The translations under genes were made by a program, and so were the position numbers. This document shows, in pieces, positions 1-10,335 of a stretch of DNA of 34,246 nucleotides. Positions within the stretch are counted from its first letter, which is position 1. Each line of letters starts with the position of its first letter. The stretch is from Schoenoplectus triqueter (taxonomy: Eukaryota > Streptophyta > Magnoliopsida > Poales > Cyperaceae). Below the pieces are notes generated by a model. It was not told the DNA's origin. It was given only the letters and a program-made list of their open reading frames with translations, and searched no databases. The DNA lies in assembly GCA_964058805.1 (NCBI GenBank), contig CAXKVV010001765.1, forward strand, positions 1 to 34,246. Direction: 5' to 3'.

Positions 1-1290
1 TACCAAATTTAATAAATTTAGCTTGTTGCTTCTTTGTGTAGACAAAAATAAGCATTTGCGAGCATCATGTTGCTACCAATCTGGAAGTGAGAAGTTGCAA
101 GAATTGACCTGCACGTCTTAATTATCTAAGCCATTGAGCAAGTGTGCAAATTTGCTTTCGTATTTTCTTTTTTTTTTGTCCAAAGCACTTGGATTTTTGT
201 TGTGGGTATTGGTGATAATACTGGCATGCCCACAAAAAGGAAATATCAAGATTTTCAGTCTCACCAGTGAGGTACAGAGGCATGATCAGTTAGAGACAAA
301 ATCAGATCAGGTCTAGCCATTATGGCAATTGAGCAGTACGTGGAGTTGAAGGTAGAAGATTTGAGGAGGAAGTGTGTGGAGCACGCTCGAGCGCTGGAGT
401 AGGAGGTTGGGTGTGCAGTGGAGGTGGAGATGGAGGAGAGGGGGAGCAGTCAGGGTTGGAAGGGGCAATGGCGAAGGGATGGTGGAGGAAAAGGAATTAA
501 GTTGTGTTACACGATTGTTGGTACGGATATTATATCTAATATGATATGGATACGGTGGTATGGTAATTTTATAAAATATAAGATATGGATACGGATATAT
601 AAAAATAAAAAATAAAAATATATTAATTTTCTGGTTAATATTATTTGAAAGTTTTATTTCAAAAAACTTAATGGTTATACAAAGAAATGTGTTCTATAAA
701 TTAATAAATATGAACATTGCAAGCGGCGAATCTACATTCATTCCATGCGGTACTATTTCAAAATTGTATTTGAAAGTTGTGCTGTGTGGTCCCAGCTATT
801 AATGTCATCTCCATTGCAATTGGTGAATTCTTTTGTAAAGCCCAACTGATCAGATTATAAGTTATTTTAAAAACGCCTCTTCTATGTCCGGAACTTCAGA
901 CACTTTGCGCAAAGTTAGTTCCAACTCTGGCGAAAAAAAAAACTCCGAGCGTTGGAGCGCCTATAAAAGAAGCGATGGTCTTTTGACCATTTTCTCTATC
1001 CTCAGACCACAACCAGATGGACTCCATCCAATTTTTTAGAGTGAATACGTGTATCCGTGCGTATCGTTGACCAAATTTATTGGGCAAAGAAATATGTTTT
1101 ATTTGGTGCATCATGTGGCATATCTGATACGTAACGCGCATGTATTTTATACGTATCCGTATTGAATACGCACTCGATACGGGAGCGGCAGCTTCTCTGT
1201 CGAACCTGGGTAGCATGGGAATTAAGAAAAGAGTATTTTTGATATTTAGATTTTTTTTATTTCTTAAGTGTGATTAAATTAGCATATTGA
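1..1290. other. No confident gene; weak coding-like fragment
   Basis: No gene is recognised. On the plus strand a reading frame opens at ATG 322 (begins MAIEQYVELKVEDL) and looks like a charged helix, but stops at a TAG at 400-402. The same frame continues through a purine-rich stretch to about 500, so it may be a decayed exon of unknown origin. Copies of a GATATGGATACGG-like motif at 520-600 and of its approximate complement (GTATCCGT) at 1045-1185 suggest remnants of a repeat in both orientations. The reading frame at 896-1216 on the minus strand lies in this material and shows no family signature. Confidence 0.3.
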
Positions 1291-1435
1291 TAAATTCAAA
1301 ATTATATGAGATTTATAATGATAATTTTCTTAATTGAAAATTTTAAAATTATATGAGATTTATATTGATAATTTTCTTAATTAAAAATTTTAAAATTATA
1401 TGAGATTTATAATGATAATTTTTTAATTGAAATTT
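1291..1435. repeat. Three-copy 47-bp tandem repeat
   Basis: The motif ATTATATGAGATTTATA recurs at about 1301, 1348 and 1395, giving a 47-bp period. The copies differ by a few substitutions and indels. No coding potential. Confidence 0.8.
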
Positions 1436-1840
1436 TATGGTGGAAATTTTCTAAATTTTACAGTGGCAAATAAATAATCTCCTTTTTTATGTTTTAACTA
1501 GCGAAAGAAGAAAGGAACGGATCATAAGTATTGCAACGAAATTTAATTGATCAGACTATCTATTGCAAAAAAAAATTAAGGCCCAAATGAATCAAATTTT
1601 AGTTAGTTGATTTAATTGATATTGCAATGAAAATTTCCATGCCAGAGTCTCTATCACAACTAATATTTTGTAGCGATTGTATTTAATACTTCATATTATG
1701 TTGCATGAAACTTCATACTAGGTTGCAACAAATTCTCTTTTCATGGCAAGCAAGTCAACGAATTAATAAATTGTTGCAATAAATTCGTGCCTATAGCGTT
1801 ATTTTGATGTAGTAACGCCCGAAGATGATCATTTCAAAAA
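1436..1840. other. AT-rich spacer, nothing recognised
   Basis: Unique-looking AT-rich sequence between the 47-bp tandem repeat and the satellite. No reading frame, RNA gene or repeat seen. Confidence 0.5.
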
Positions 1841-4800
1841 AAAATTAAAAATTATATTTCAATTTATTAGAGTTTGTATCATTTGTAGTTTAATTTTGAT
1901 ATATAAAATCATCAAAATACACAAATTTATTTTAAATTATGTATACTATGAATTTATATTATAATTTTTCTATGGTTTATGACACGAATTATGCACAAAA
2001 ATGAATATAAATTCATTTAAACTATATTGTTTTGTTAATTTATTCAAATTTTTTATCATTTGTAGTATCATTGCAACACATAAAATCACTATAATATAAA
2101 AAATTATTTTAAATAGTACTCTATTTATTTATATTATAATCATTTCATTCTATAACATTTATAACAGGAATGGCGTGGAAAGATAAACAAAATTGCATAA
2201 AAATTGTCTTTCGATTTATTCGAGTTTCTATCATTTGTATAATCATATCAACACATAAAATCACTCTAAGACATTTTTTTTAAATTATGTCTCATATTCG
2301 TTTATATTATAATTATTGTATTCTCTAACCTTTATGACATGAATATCATTGAAAGATTAACACAATGTATTAAAATTATATTGCAGTTTACACGAGTTTT
2401 GTATTATTTATTGTTTCATTTCAGAATAGAAATATAGTTTTAATGCATTTATGTTAATCTTTCAATGTTATTTATGACATAGAAGTACAAGAAATTATTT
2501 AGATAGAGATTTTTCGTGCATGGTGAATAATTTTAGTTGAAGGCAGGAATGTTGAGAAAGAAGGTTATGATGATGATTGAAATTTACACAGGTACGCACA
2601 ATGATGCATACTCATGTTTTAATAATTATACTTTTTATGTTAGTTTATTCAAGTTTTATATTATTTTTAACCTTATTTAACTCATATATTGACCAAAATG
2701 TATAAAGTTATTTTCATAATTTTATTTTTTTTATTATAATTATTGTGTTCCCGAACCTTTATGATAAAAATAATATTAAATAATTAACACAAATATATAA
2801 AAATAGTATTTCAATTTATTTGAATTTTGTATCATTTATAGTCTCATTTCAACACATAACTATGGCACTAATTTGTCTTCATGATGTCCCATATTTATTT
2901 ATATTATAATTATTGTGTTCTCAAATCTTGATGACATAAATAGCATTGAAAGATCAACAAAATTTAATAAAATTGTATTTCAGTTTATTCGAGTTTTGTA
3001 TCATATGTAGTCCCATTTTAACAAATAAAATCATCAAAATACACAAAGATATTGTAAATAATTTATTCTATTGCTTTATATTATAATTTTGGTGTGCTTG
3101 AGACATTGCCACAAGAATTATACTCAAAGATGAATACATATTCATTAAAAACTATAATTTTATGTTACTTTATCTGAATTTCTCATGTGTGATTCATTTC
3201 AACACATAAATCACCAAAATATACAAAGATATTTTAAATGACATATTCTATAATTTTATAATATAATATTTGCGTGCTTGAACAGTTAGAACATGAATTA
3301 CATGCAAAGATGAATACAAATACCTTAAAAATTATACTTTTCTGTTAATTTATTCAACTTTTCTATCATTTATAATATCATTTCAACTCATAAAATTGCC
3401 AAAATATACAAATATATTTTGAATGATATCCCTTTTTATTTTTATTATAATCATTATATTCTCGAATATTTATAACACGAATAGTGTCAAAAAGATTGAC
3501 ACAAATGTATTAAAACTGTATTTTAGTTTACTCAAGTTTTGTATCATTGTGTCTTCATTTCAATGCATAAAATCACCAAAAATAAAAATATATATATTTT
3601 AAATATTATCCCATATTTGTTTATATCATAATTATTATGTTCTTCAACTTTTATGATACAAATAGTATCGAAAGATTAATATAAATACATTAAAATTATA
3701 TTTCTATTTACTCGAGTTTTGTATCATTTGTAGTTTTCTTTCAACATATAAAATCACCATAATAAATAAAATTATTTCAAATGATGTACTCTATGGATTT
3801 ATATTACCATCTTTCCGTGCATGAACTGTCATGACACAAATTATGCACAAAGATGAATACAAATGCTTTAAAAATTATACTTTTTGTTAATTTATTCAAA
3901 TTTTCTATTATTTGTAGTATAATTTCAATACATAAAATCACTAAAATGCACAAAATTATTTTTATTGACTTTTTCTTTTCATTTATATTGTAATTATTAT
4001 GTTCTCAAAAAATTATGATACGAATAGCGTCGAAAGATTGACACAAATGTATTAACACGGTATTTCAATTTATTCAAATTTTATATCATTTTTTATCTCA
4101 TTTCTACACATAAAATTATTAAAATACACAAAATATTTTAAATGATGTATTTTTTGAGTTTATATTATAATATTTGTGTGCTCGAACCGTTATGACATGA
4201 ATTAAGCACAATGATTAATATAAAGGCCTTAAAACTATACTTTTTTTGTTAGTTTATTCAAATTTTCTATCATTATGACATTATTTTTAACTCATAAAAA
4301 TACCAAAATTTATAAAATTATTTTGAATATGTTTTATTTTTATTTTTATTATAAATAATGTGTTCTTGAACCTTTATGACACGAATTATATCGAAAGATT
4401 AACATAAATGTATAAAAATAGTATTTCATTTATTTGAGTTTTATTTCATTTGTATCGTCATAAAATGATGCACCGAGCGGGATGACCATTTCCCCTGCCC
4501 CCACTGTGAAAGAAGTTTTCGACCAAAAACATTTATACCAATTGTATCCTCATAAAAATCATACTTCTTCAGTTACTTTATTTGTGTTTTATATCATTTA
4601 TTGCTTCATTTCAACATATAAAATAACCATAACACATTTTATAACGTGAATAGCATTGAAAGATTGTCATAAATATATTAAATATATTTCAGTTTACTCG
4701 AGTTTTGTATTTATAGTTTCATTTCAACATATAAAATCACCAAAATACATAATATTATTTATATAATATATTATATAAATTTATATATAATCTTTTCGCT

Positions 4801-4845
4801 CAAACCATATGGGCATGAATTAGGTACAAATATGAATACATGAAT
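1841..4845 (+). repeat. Diverged satellite array, ~178-bp unit, forward orientation
   Basis: About sixteen or seventeen degenerate copies lie head to tail. A landmark resembling TTTTGTATCATTTGTAG recurs at about 1872, 2052, 2228, 2398, 2823, 2992, 3178, 3357, 3535, 3714, 3896, 4072, 4257, 4436 and 4590, mostly 170-185 bp apart. Each unit then has an ACACATAAAATCACCAAAAT-like block, TTTATATTATAATTATTGTG, and a GAAAGATTAACACAAATG-like block. Copies are well diverged, so the array is old. A short unrelated stretch (about 4470-4540) breaks it. The unit length is typical of plant satellites, but I cannot say whether it is centromeric. Confidence 0.85.
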
Positions 4846-4848
4846 TAT

Positions 4849-5106
4849 GCAAATCTAATGACTTTATGTTGTTTTCATCCAGTTCGCGCTCGAATCGCTA
4901 AAAAACACACCCGAATTTAAAACTATAAAGCACGCAAATCTAATGATTGTTTGCTACATTTGTCCGTCCCATACTCGAATCGCCAAAAATGCGCCTCCAA
5001 TGGAAAAATGGTAAAAAAATAATAAATTTAATGATTGTTTGATACCTTTGTCCGGCCTGTCCTCGGATTGCCAAATATTCACCCCGATTGTAAATCAGTA
5101 AAAAAA
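4849..5106. repeat. ~86-bp subrepeats, three copies (5S spacer-like)
   Basis: Units start with GCAAATCTAATGATTG-like sequence at about 4849, 4934 and 5023 and contain a TTTGTCCGGCCCG/CACTCGAATCGCCAAAAAT-like core. They directly abut the 3' end of the 5S pseudogene. The same unit reappears in the same orientation at 5486-5700. The placement suggests they are subrepeats of a former 5S intergenic spacer. Confidence 0.7.
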
Positions 5107-5221
5107 TGCAACTCAGTGTCTTCCTAGGAGGTCAATCATCCTAGTACTACTACCCAAGCACACTTTATGACTACGGAGTTTTGGTGGGATCTAATGCTAT
5201 ATTATCGGTATGATCACATCA
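5107..5221 (-). pseudogene. 5S rRNA pseudogene
   Basis: The reverse complement reads as a nearly complete but mutated plant 5S rRNA. It begins close to GATGTGATCATACC, contains GATCCCACCAAAACTCCG, then the box A region (GTGTGCTTGGG), TAGTACTAGGATG, and GACCTCCTAGGAAG, and ends ACTGAGTTGC. Against the usual plant 5S it has many C-to-T type changes, a small deletion in the GCGAGAGTAG stretch and a changed box C (GGATGATTGACC). It is about 115 nt, slightly short. It is probably not functional. Flanking subrepeats and a second 5S fragment suggest a remnant of a tandem 5S rDNA unit. A Cassandra-type TRIM, which carries 5S sequence in its LTRs, is the main alternative; I see no LTR pair or primer-binding site. 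Confidence 0.88.
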
Positions 5222-5485
5222 GACATGCTAGCCTATTATGTATTATTTATTTATATATATTTACTTAATTATGTGTGTATATATGCATACACATTTATAT
5301 ATTTAAACGATCGTTGTTCTACCTCCTTAGTATTGGTATAATGCTTCAGTGTTGGTATCCGACATGCTAGCATATTACGTATTTTTATACATATATTTTT
5401 TCATTTGTATATATTTACTAATGTTTGTGTATATATGCATACACATTTATATATTTAGATGATTGTCATTCTACCTCTTTGGTAC
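5222..5485. repeat. Two-copy 139-bp spacer duplication beside the 5S pseudogene
   Basis: GACATGCTAG at 5222 and again at 5361 starts two copies of a block that includes ATATATGCATACACATTTAT and CATTCTACCTC-like sequence, period 139 bp. The first copy directly abuts the 5' end of the 5S pseudogene and the second abuts a 5S fragment. This is what two successive 5S spacer units would look like. Confidence 0.75.
5340..5361 (-). pseudogene. Second 5S rRNA fragment (5' end)
   Basis: TGCTTCAGTGTTGGTAT on the plus strand matches the reverse complement of the first third of plant 5S rRNA (GCATTAGTGCTGGTATGAT). It is followed by the same GACATGCTAG spacer that abuts the larger 5S pseudogene. The rest of this copy is lost. 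Confidence 0.6.
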
Positions 5486-5700
5486 GTAAATCTAACCATG
5501 TTTGATATCCTCGTCCGGCCCGCACTCGTGTTTCCAAAAATACGTCCAAATAGCAAAATAGTTAAAAGTACGCAAATTTAATGATTCTGTACTATTTCAT
5601 CCAACCCGCTTTTGGATCACCAAAAATGTGTCTGGAGGGGAAAATGGTAAAAGGTACGCAAATTTAGCCATGTTTGTTATTCTCGTCCGGCCCGCAAAAG
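5486..5700. repeat. ~86-bp subrepeats, three further copies
   Basis: Units start at about 5486, 5572 and 5658 with GTAAATCTAACC- or GCAAATTTAATG-like sequence and contain CGTCCGGCCCGCACTCG-like cores, in the same orientation as the copies at 4849-5106. The last copy runs into the reverse satellite arm. Confidence 0.7.
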
Positions 5701-6246
5701 TACTTGTTTGATGTATTTGTATTTATCTTTCCCCACAACACATGGTATAAAAGCTCAAGAATGCTAGGAATATATTATAAACTAATAGAAAATATCATTT
5801 AAAATAAATTTGTATATATCTTGATGATTTTATTTGTTAAAATAAGGCAGCAAATGATACCAAACACGAATATACCTGTCATAAAAGCTCAATAAGTGCA
5901 ACTCATATTCAACTTTCAAAAGTTGAATATAAATGCATTTGTGTTCAACTTTCAGCATAATTTGTGTCATAAAAGCTCAGTAACACCGAGATTATAATAT
6001 ATACCAACAGAATACATGATTCAAAAGAATTTTGTGTATTTTAATTATTTTATTTGTTGAAATGAGGCAACAAATAGTATCAAACATGAATATTCTAACT
6101 AAAAAAGTAATTATTTTAATGCATTGTATTCATCTATCCACGCAATTCGTGTCATAAAAGTTCAAGAATGCTAAGATTATAATTACACCAATAAAAGACA
6201 TCGTCAAATAATTTTGTGTATTTTGATCATTTTGTTTGTTGTAGTG
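5701..6246 (-). repeat. Satellite array, ~178-bp unit, reverse orientation (part 1)
   Basis: The same unit as at 1841-4845 but inverted. TGTCATAAAAGCTCAAGAATG-like landmarks recur at about 5745, 5877, 5965 and 6149, followed by GATGATTTTATTTGTTGAAATGAG-like blocks. Interrupted at about 6246 by an unrelated insertion. Confidence 0.8.
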
Positions 6247-7288
6247 TTCTAAATAGCGGCACTATAGCATTTTTAGATGCCAAAACCCTATGCTATATAC
6301 ATACACTCCACTATGTGTGATATTTATGCTACAACGGTGATAGAGAAACGCTATTGTGTATAGCGTATAGCAGCGCTGTTTCATGTTATCGCATATTTGC
6401 TCACAATAAATTTCAAATGGTAATTATTTCTTCATTGAACTCTGATTGAGGTAATTCAAAGTGTGTTGGAAAGCTAAGGACAAGATCTACAACATTGATA
6501 TATAATCTTAATCACTTGATTGTATTTTCTTTGCAGTTGAAAATCAAAAAAAAATATGATGCATTCTATAAAAAAATATAAAAATATTTTACTCCAATAA
6601 AATATCAAAAAAATTTAAACTTAAATATCATTTTAAATTCATAAATATTTTTTATCATAAGCATGAGTAAAAATATAACAAAAAATTCTTAACAAATAGA
6701 TCCTAAGAAAATAAATAAAAATAAAAATCATATTAAATATTTTTTAATAATTATTTCAAGAAAAAAGTATAACAATTAAAAAAATCATAATATAATAAAT
6801 GCAAATAATTCATTCATTGAAAATAAAAAAAAAAGAAAGAAGGAAACAATAAAAATTAAATGATAAAATAAAAATCTTTCTTAAAAAAATAAAATAAATA
6901 GTACAACACTTATACATTAAACTAAATTCTAAATTGAATAGTCATGGTCTGAACAGTTATTAATTGAGGTTCATAAGGTGTAGACTACCTTAAAAGTCCA
7001 TATCTTTCATATCCTTACAGCAATCACTTAAAATTCCTTAGCTATTTTATTTGTTTTTCCTTTCTTAATCAAGGTTTCTCAGGTTCAAAACCCAAGGTAA
7101 GTAACAATGGGGGCTTACGCCCATTGAAATCTTAAAGATCTCACAATCTCTAAAAATCTTTAAATGTACATTCTAAATTTATATAAATATACCTAATGCA
7201 CACTTAGAGGGATCTCTGTATCCCTCTTCCGCAATTCATCGCATAATTTCTTTTTCAGGACGGTGAAAGGCGCGAAAAAGGGTCGCGC
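6247..7288. other. ~1.04-kb unrelated insertion in the satellite
   Basis: Sequence unlike the satellite begins with TGTTCTAAATAGCGGCACTA and a cluster of GCTATAGCG-like motifs (6250-6395). It continues through a long A-rich tract (6540-6900) and ends in a GC-richer part with GGCGCGAAAAAGGGTCGCGC. The satellite resumes straight after. It is probably a transposable element, but I found no convincing terminal repeat or target duplication. No reading frame. Confidence 0.55.
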
Positions 7289-8165
7289 ACAATTATATTT
7301 ATCTTTGTGCACAATTTGTGTCAAAAATACATAAGAATGTAAATATTATAATATAAATTAATAGAAAATATCATTGAAACGAGACGAAACATGATACAAA
7401 ACTCGAATATGTTAACAATCAGAAGTATTTTTTTAACTTTAAGGTGAATATATTTTCACGTAATTTGTGTCATAAAGGCTCAGAAACACAAAGTTTATAA
7501 TATAAATCAATTAATAATATCATTCAAAATAAGTTAATATATTTTAATAATTTTATCTGTTGAAATGAGATAATAAATGAAAACAAACTCGAATATACTA
7601 ATCGTGGAAATATGATTTTAATGTATTTATATTCATCTTTGTGAACAATTTGTGTTGTAAAGGCACAAAAATATAAAAATTATAATATAAACCAATAGAA
7701 GATATCATTCATAATAACATTAAGTATTTTGATGATTTTATTTGTTAAAATAAGGTAAAAGTTGATAACAAATTTGAAAATACTAAGAATAAAAGTACTA
7801 CTTTGATATATTTATATTCATCTTTGTGTGCAATTCATTTCACAGAAACTCAAGAAAATAAAGATTGTAATATAAATCAATGGAACACATCATTCAAAAT
7901 AATCTTGTGTATTTTAATATTTTTATTTATTTTAAAATGATGTAAAAAATAATATAAAATTTGAATAAACTAATAAGAAGAAGTATTATTTTAAGTATTC
8001 ACCTTTTCACGTAATTTGTGTCATAAAGACTCAAAAACTCAAAGTTTATAATATAAACCCAATAGAAAATATCATTCAAAATGAAATTTTGCATTTTGAT
8101 GATTTTATTGGTTGAAATGAGACAACAAATGATAATAAAACTCGAATATACCAACTTTGTAGATT
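7289..8165 (-). repeat. Satellite array, ~178-bp unit, reverse orientation (part 2)
   Basis: Continues the inverted array with landmarks at about 7317, 7467, 7650, 7826 and 8017, each ending in ACTCGAATATACTAA-like sequence. The outer end, read inward on the minus strand, starts in about the same phase as the outer end of the forward arm (GATCATT followed within about 45 bp by a GAGTTT..TATCATTTG block). Confidence 0.8.
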
Positions 8166-8282
8166 GACATAATGATCAATTATTAGGGCTTTGAAAATTT
8201 GGGTTCATCGGCAGCCTGACTGATAAGTGAGGCTGATGGAGAAGTAGTTGCAGTAAGTGATGATACTAGATCAATTAAAAAT

Positions 8283-8664
8283 AGGGTGGGGATCACTTGA
8301 CAATGAGTTATTTTGTCAATCTTGACAATGAATTTTCAAATTAATACTAAAAATCTTACAAATAGTAAAAGCTTTATGAATATGTTCTTCTATTTATAGA
8401 TTGATGGTGATTCAAATTTTATATAATTTTATTATCATATGTTACTCTATCAAGGACCATTAATATTTTATATAATTTACAACGGGTATAATTTGACAGC
8501 CTTTGATGGACTACCAAAGGATAATGAAATTGCATGAAATTTGAATCACCATCAATCTATAAGTAGAAGAACACATTCATAAAGTTTTTTTTATTTTTAA
8601 GATTTTTTTTATATTTATTTAAAAATTTATTGTCAAAATAACCATTGTCAAGTGATCCCTTCCC
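8283..8664. mobile_element. Hairpin MITE M1 (hAT-like, 8-bp TSD)
   Basis: A 382-bp element flanked by the perfect 8-bp duplication TTAAAAAT (8275-8282 and 8665-8672). The ends are inverted: GGGATCACTTGACAATGAG on the left mirrors ACCATTGTCAAGTGATCCC on the right. The inside is a long inverted repeat around CTTTGATGG/CCATCAAAG-type sequence with TTTACAACGG in the loop, so almost the whole element can fold into one hairpin. An 8-bp duplication is typical of hAT elements. No coding capacity. Confidence 0.88.
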
Positions 8665-8881
8665 TTAAAAATAAAAATGACTTTGAAGTTTCCAAATACT
8701 GCTGGTACTATTGGCAATTATAAGAGAGAGCAAATTTCAGTTACTGACAAACACATGTATGTCCCTGTATTGTTCTATAAAATAAAATTATTTTAGCAAG
8801 TCTATTATGTTTCTTCATTGTTCCAGGTAAATGTAATCTTTAATTTTCATTATAATATGGGCATGCTTATTCTTTTCATAG

Positions 8882-9355
8882 GAGTTCAGAAAATACATTC
8901 AAGAAATGGAATCAAAGGCGTTGGGCCCACCTAATAAAGATTTCCATGGAGATACAAAACCAGTTACTAGAAGTATACGTTCCAGTGATGGGCGTCCCCT
9001 TTGAATTTCATAGGAATTTAGAATTCGTTCTTAGTAAGCTTTTATTTATTTGTGTGCATTTTTTTATATCAACAGTTCATTTAATTCCGTGGCGTAAAAA
9101 TATCTGCTAACATGATTTTTACTTCAATCTTGTTTGTCACAGACATTATTGCTGCCAAATTTTCTATACAGAAATAACTTATTGTTAATTGTTTAGCAAA
9201 TGAGCCAAAGGATGCTGACATCATATGGACGAGCTTGCAAGTGGATGCAGAATTGTAGAAAGCACTAGATCTGAATGACCATCAATATACAAATCAATTT
9301 CCCTTTTGAGGCTTGCCTTGTCATGAAGCACCGTTGGGCCGAGATAATCCATAAG
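8882..9355 (+). pseudogene. TTLL12: TTLL12-like (tubulin-tyrosine ligase-like 12) gene fragment, broken
   Basis: Two exons with kept splice signals. Exon 1 (8882-9033) follows TTTTCATAG and reads EFRKYIQEMESKALGPPNK, then DTKPVTRS and SSDGRPL, then TGA at 9002-9004. The frame picks up again as EFHRNLEFVL, implying lost codons. The donor is GTAAGC. Exon 2 (9197-9355) follows TGTTTAG; splicing joins VLT to NEPKDADIIWTS, the arrangement I recall for plant TTLL12 just before the ligase domain. It then has TAG (9256-9258) after QVDAEL, and an extra T in the run at 9304-9307 shifts the frame before FEACLVMKH, ending IIHK|gt. No ATP-binding core is present. About 600 bp upstream, 8221-8280 has a coding-like frame (ADGEVVAVSDDTRSI) that may be another remnant. 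Identity is from recalled family sequence. Confidence 0.78.
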
Positions 9356-9358
9356 GTC

Positions 9359-10163
9359 TTCGTTGTAAAGTTAGAAATTAGCTGGAGGTTGTGTACGGAA
9401 TGTATTTTCTGTTTGTATTTAGAACCCGTTGCAAAGGAATATATTAGTATAGATATATTATTTTATTGCATTGATATCTTTATGCACAACAATTGACTTC
9501 ATTAGAGCCCGTGCCCAGTAAATTTTATTCTCACTAAAAAAATGCCCACCAAATATGAATAAAATGTAAAAAAGTACATTCGCAAGGCATCCAAATTGTT
9601 TTGATGACATGGCACAACGGGTTTAGGCTTTCGCATTGGGCACTTTCAGATCACCATCTTCTTTTTCGTTTGGGTCGCTTTTTCTTTCAAAGCAAATATG
9701 GTTGGAATAGAAAGTTTGAAAAGTCTTTTTCTCCCATTTATAATGTGAAACGATATACCACTTTGTTTGGGTGCCTTTCAAAGTCTAATTCGAACTTATA
9801 TTTGAAAGTGAGATATCATTGTTATTTGTTTGTTTAGTCAGAGATCCTTGTTATTTTACTTAAGTTAATTATCACAATCTTTTTTTTCTAACAAGAAATT
9901 TCATAAGCCGATATCCGCCTCAACTAGGCCTAGCCAAATTGACAAACGGCTCATAAATTTATTCATATTATGAGAGTAAATTAATAGATAGACCCTGTAC
10001 GTCCAGAACTGTTGAAGATCATGGGAAGTGAGAACAAACAACAAACAAAATAATAAAGGGCTCCACATAGAATAAATAGCATTCATTGACTAGGACCAAA
10101 CAACTCTACTTATATAATTGATTCATTGATTGTCACAACTTACAAATTATATAAAAGGTACTA
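9359..10163. other. No gene recognised
   Basis: AT-rich sequence downstream of the TTLL12 fragment. Reading frames at 9601-9837 (plus) and 9901-10086 (minus) have no recognisable motif and are probably chance. Confidence 0.5.
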
Positions 10164-10172
10164 GCTCCACCA

Positions 10173-10326
10173 GGGACCCGGATCCACTGTCGCGCGGCAC
10201 GGCGCAGCACATGGTCCGTTCGATCACTTCGAGATTCGAGTTAATACTTTAAGATTCAAATTAGCACAAATCTCGAAGTAATCGAACGGACCACGTGCTG
10301 TGCCGCGCGACAGCAGATCTGGTTCC
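10173..10326. mobile_element. 154-bp fold-back MITE with perfect 9-bp TSD (MULE-like)
   Basis: Flanked by GCTCCACCA on both sides (10164-10172 and 10327-10335). The left arm has GTCGCGCGGCAC, then TGGTCCGTTCGATCACTTCG. The right arm is its complement, with CGAAGTAATCGAACGGACCA and GTGCCGCGCGAC. The loop is AT-rich. A 9-bp duplication points to the Mutator superfamily. The arms are unusually GC-rich for this window and nearly identical, so the insertion is probably young. Confidence 0.9.
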
Positions 10327-10335
10327 GCTCCACCA

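Noticed and set aside
896..1216. 106-codon minus-strand frame
   Set aside because: No family motif; it lies in degenerate GTATCCGT-like repeat remnants and is probably chance.
5107..5485. Cassandra-type TRIM retrotransposon as the source of the 5S sequence
   Set aside because: No LTR pair, primer-binding site or polypurine tract was seen; tandem 5S-like units with spacer subrepeats fit better. Not excluded.
4849..5700. Regular 86-bp units as a possible CRISPR-like array
   Set aside because: This is plant nuclear DNA; units are diverged along their whole length, with no short identical repeats separated by unique spacers.
7080..7096. GGTTCAAAACCC resembling a tRNA-type B box (possible SINE)
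   Set aside because: No matching A box at the right distance, no tail and no target duplication.
9601..9837. 78-codon plus-strand frame downstream of the TTLL12 fragment
   Set aside because: No similarity recognised to TTLL12 or any other family and no splice context linking it to the exons.
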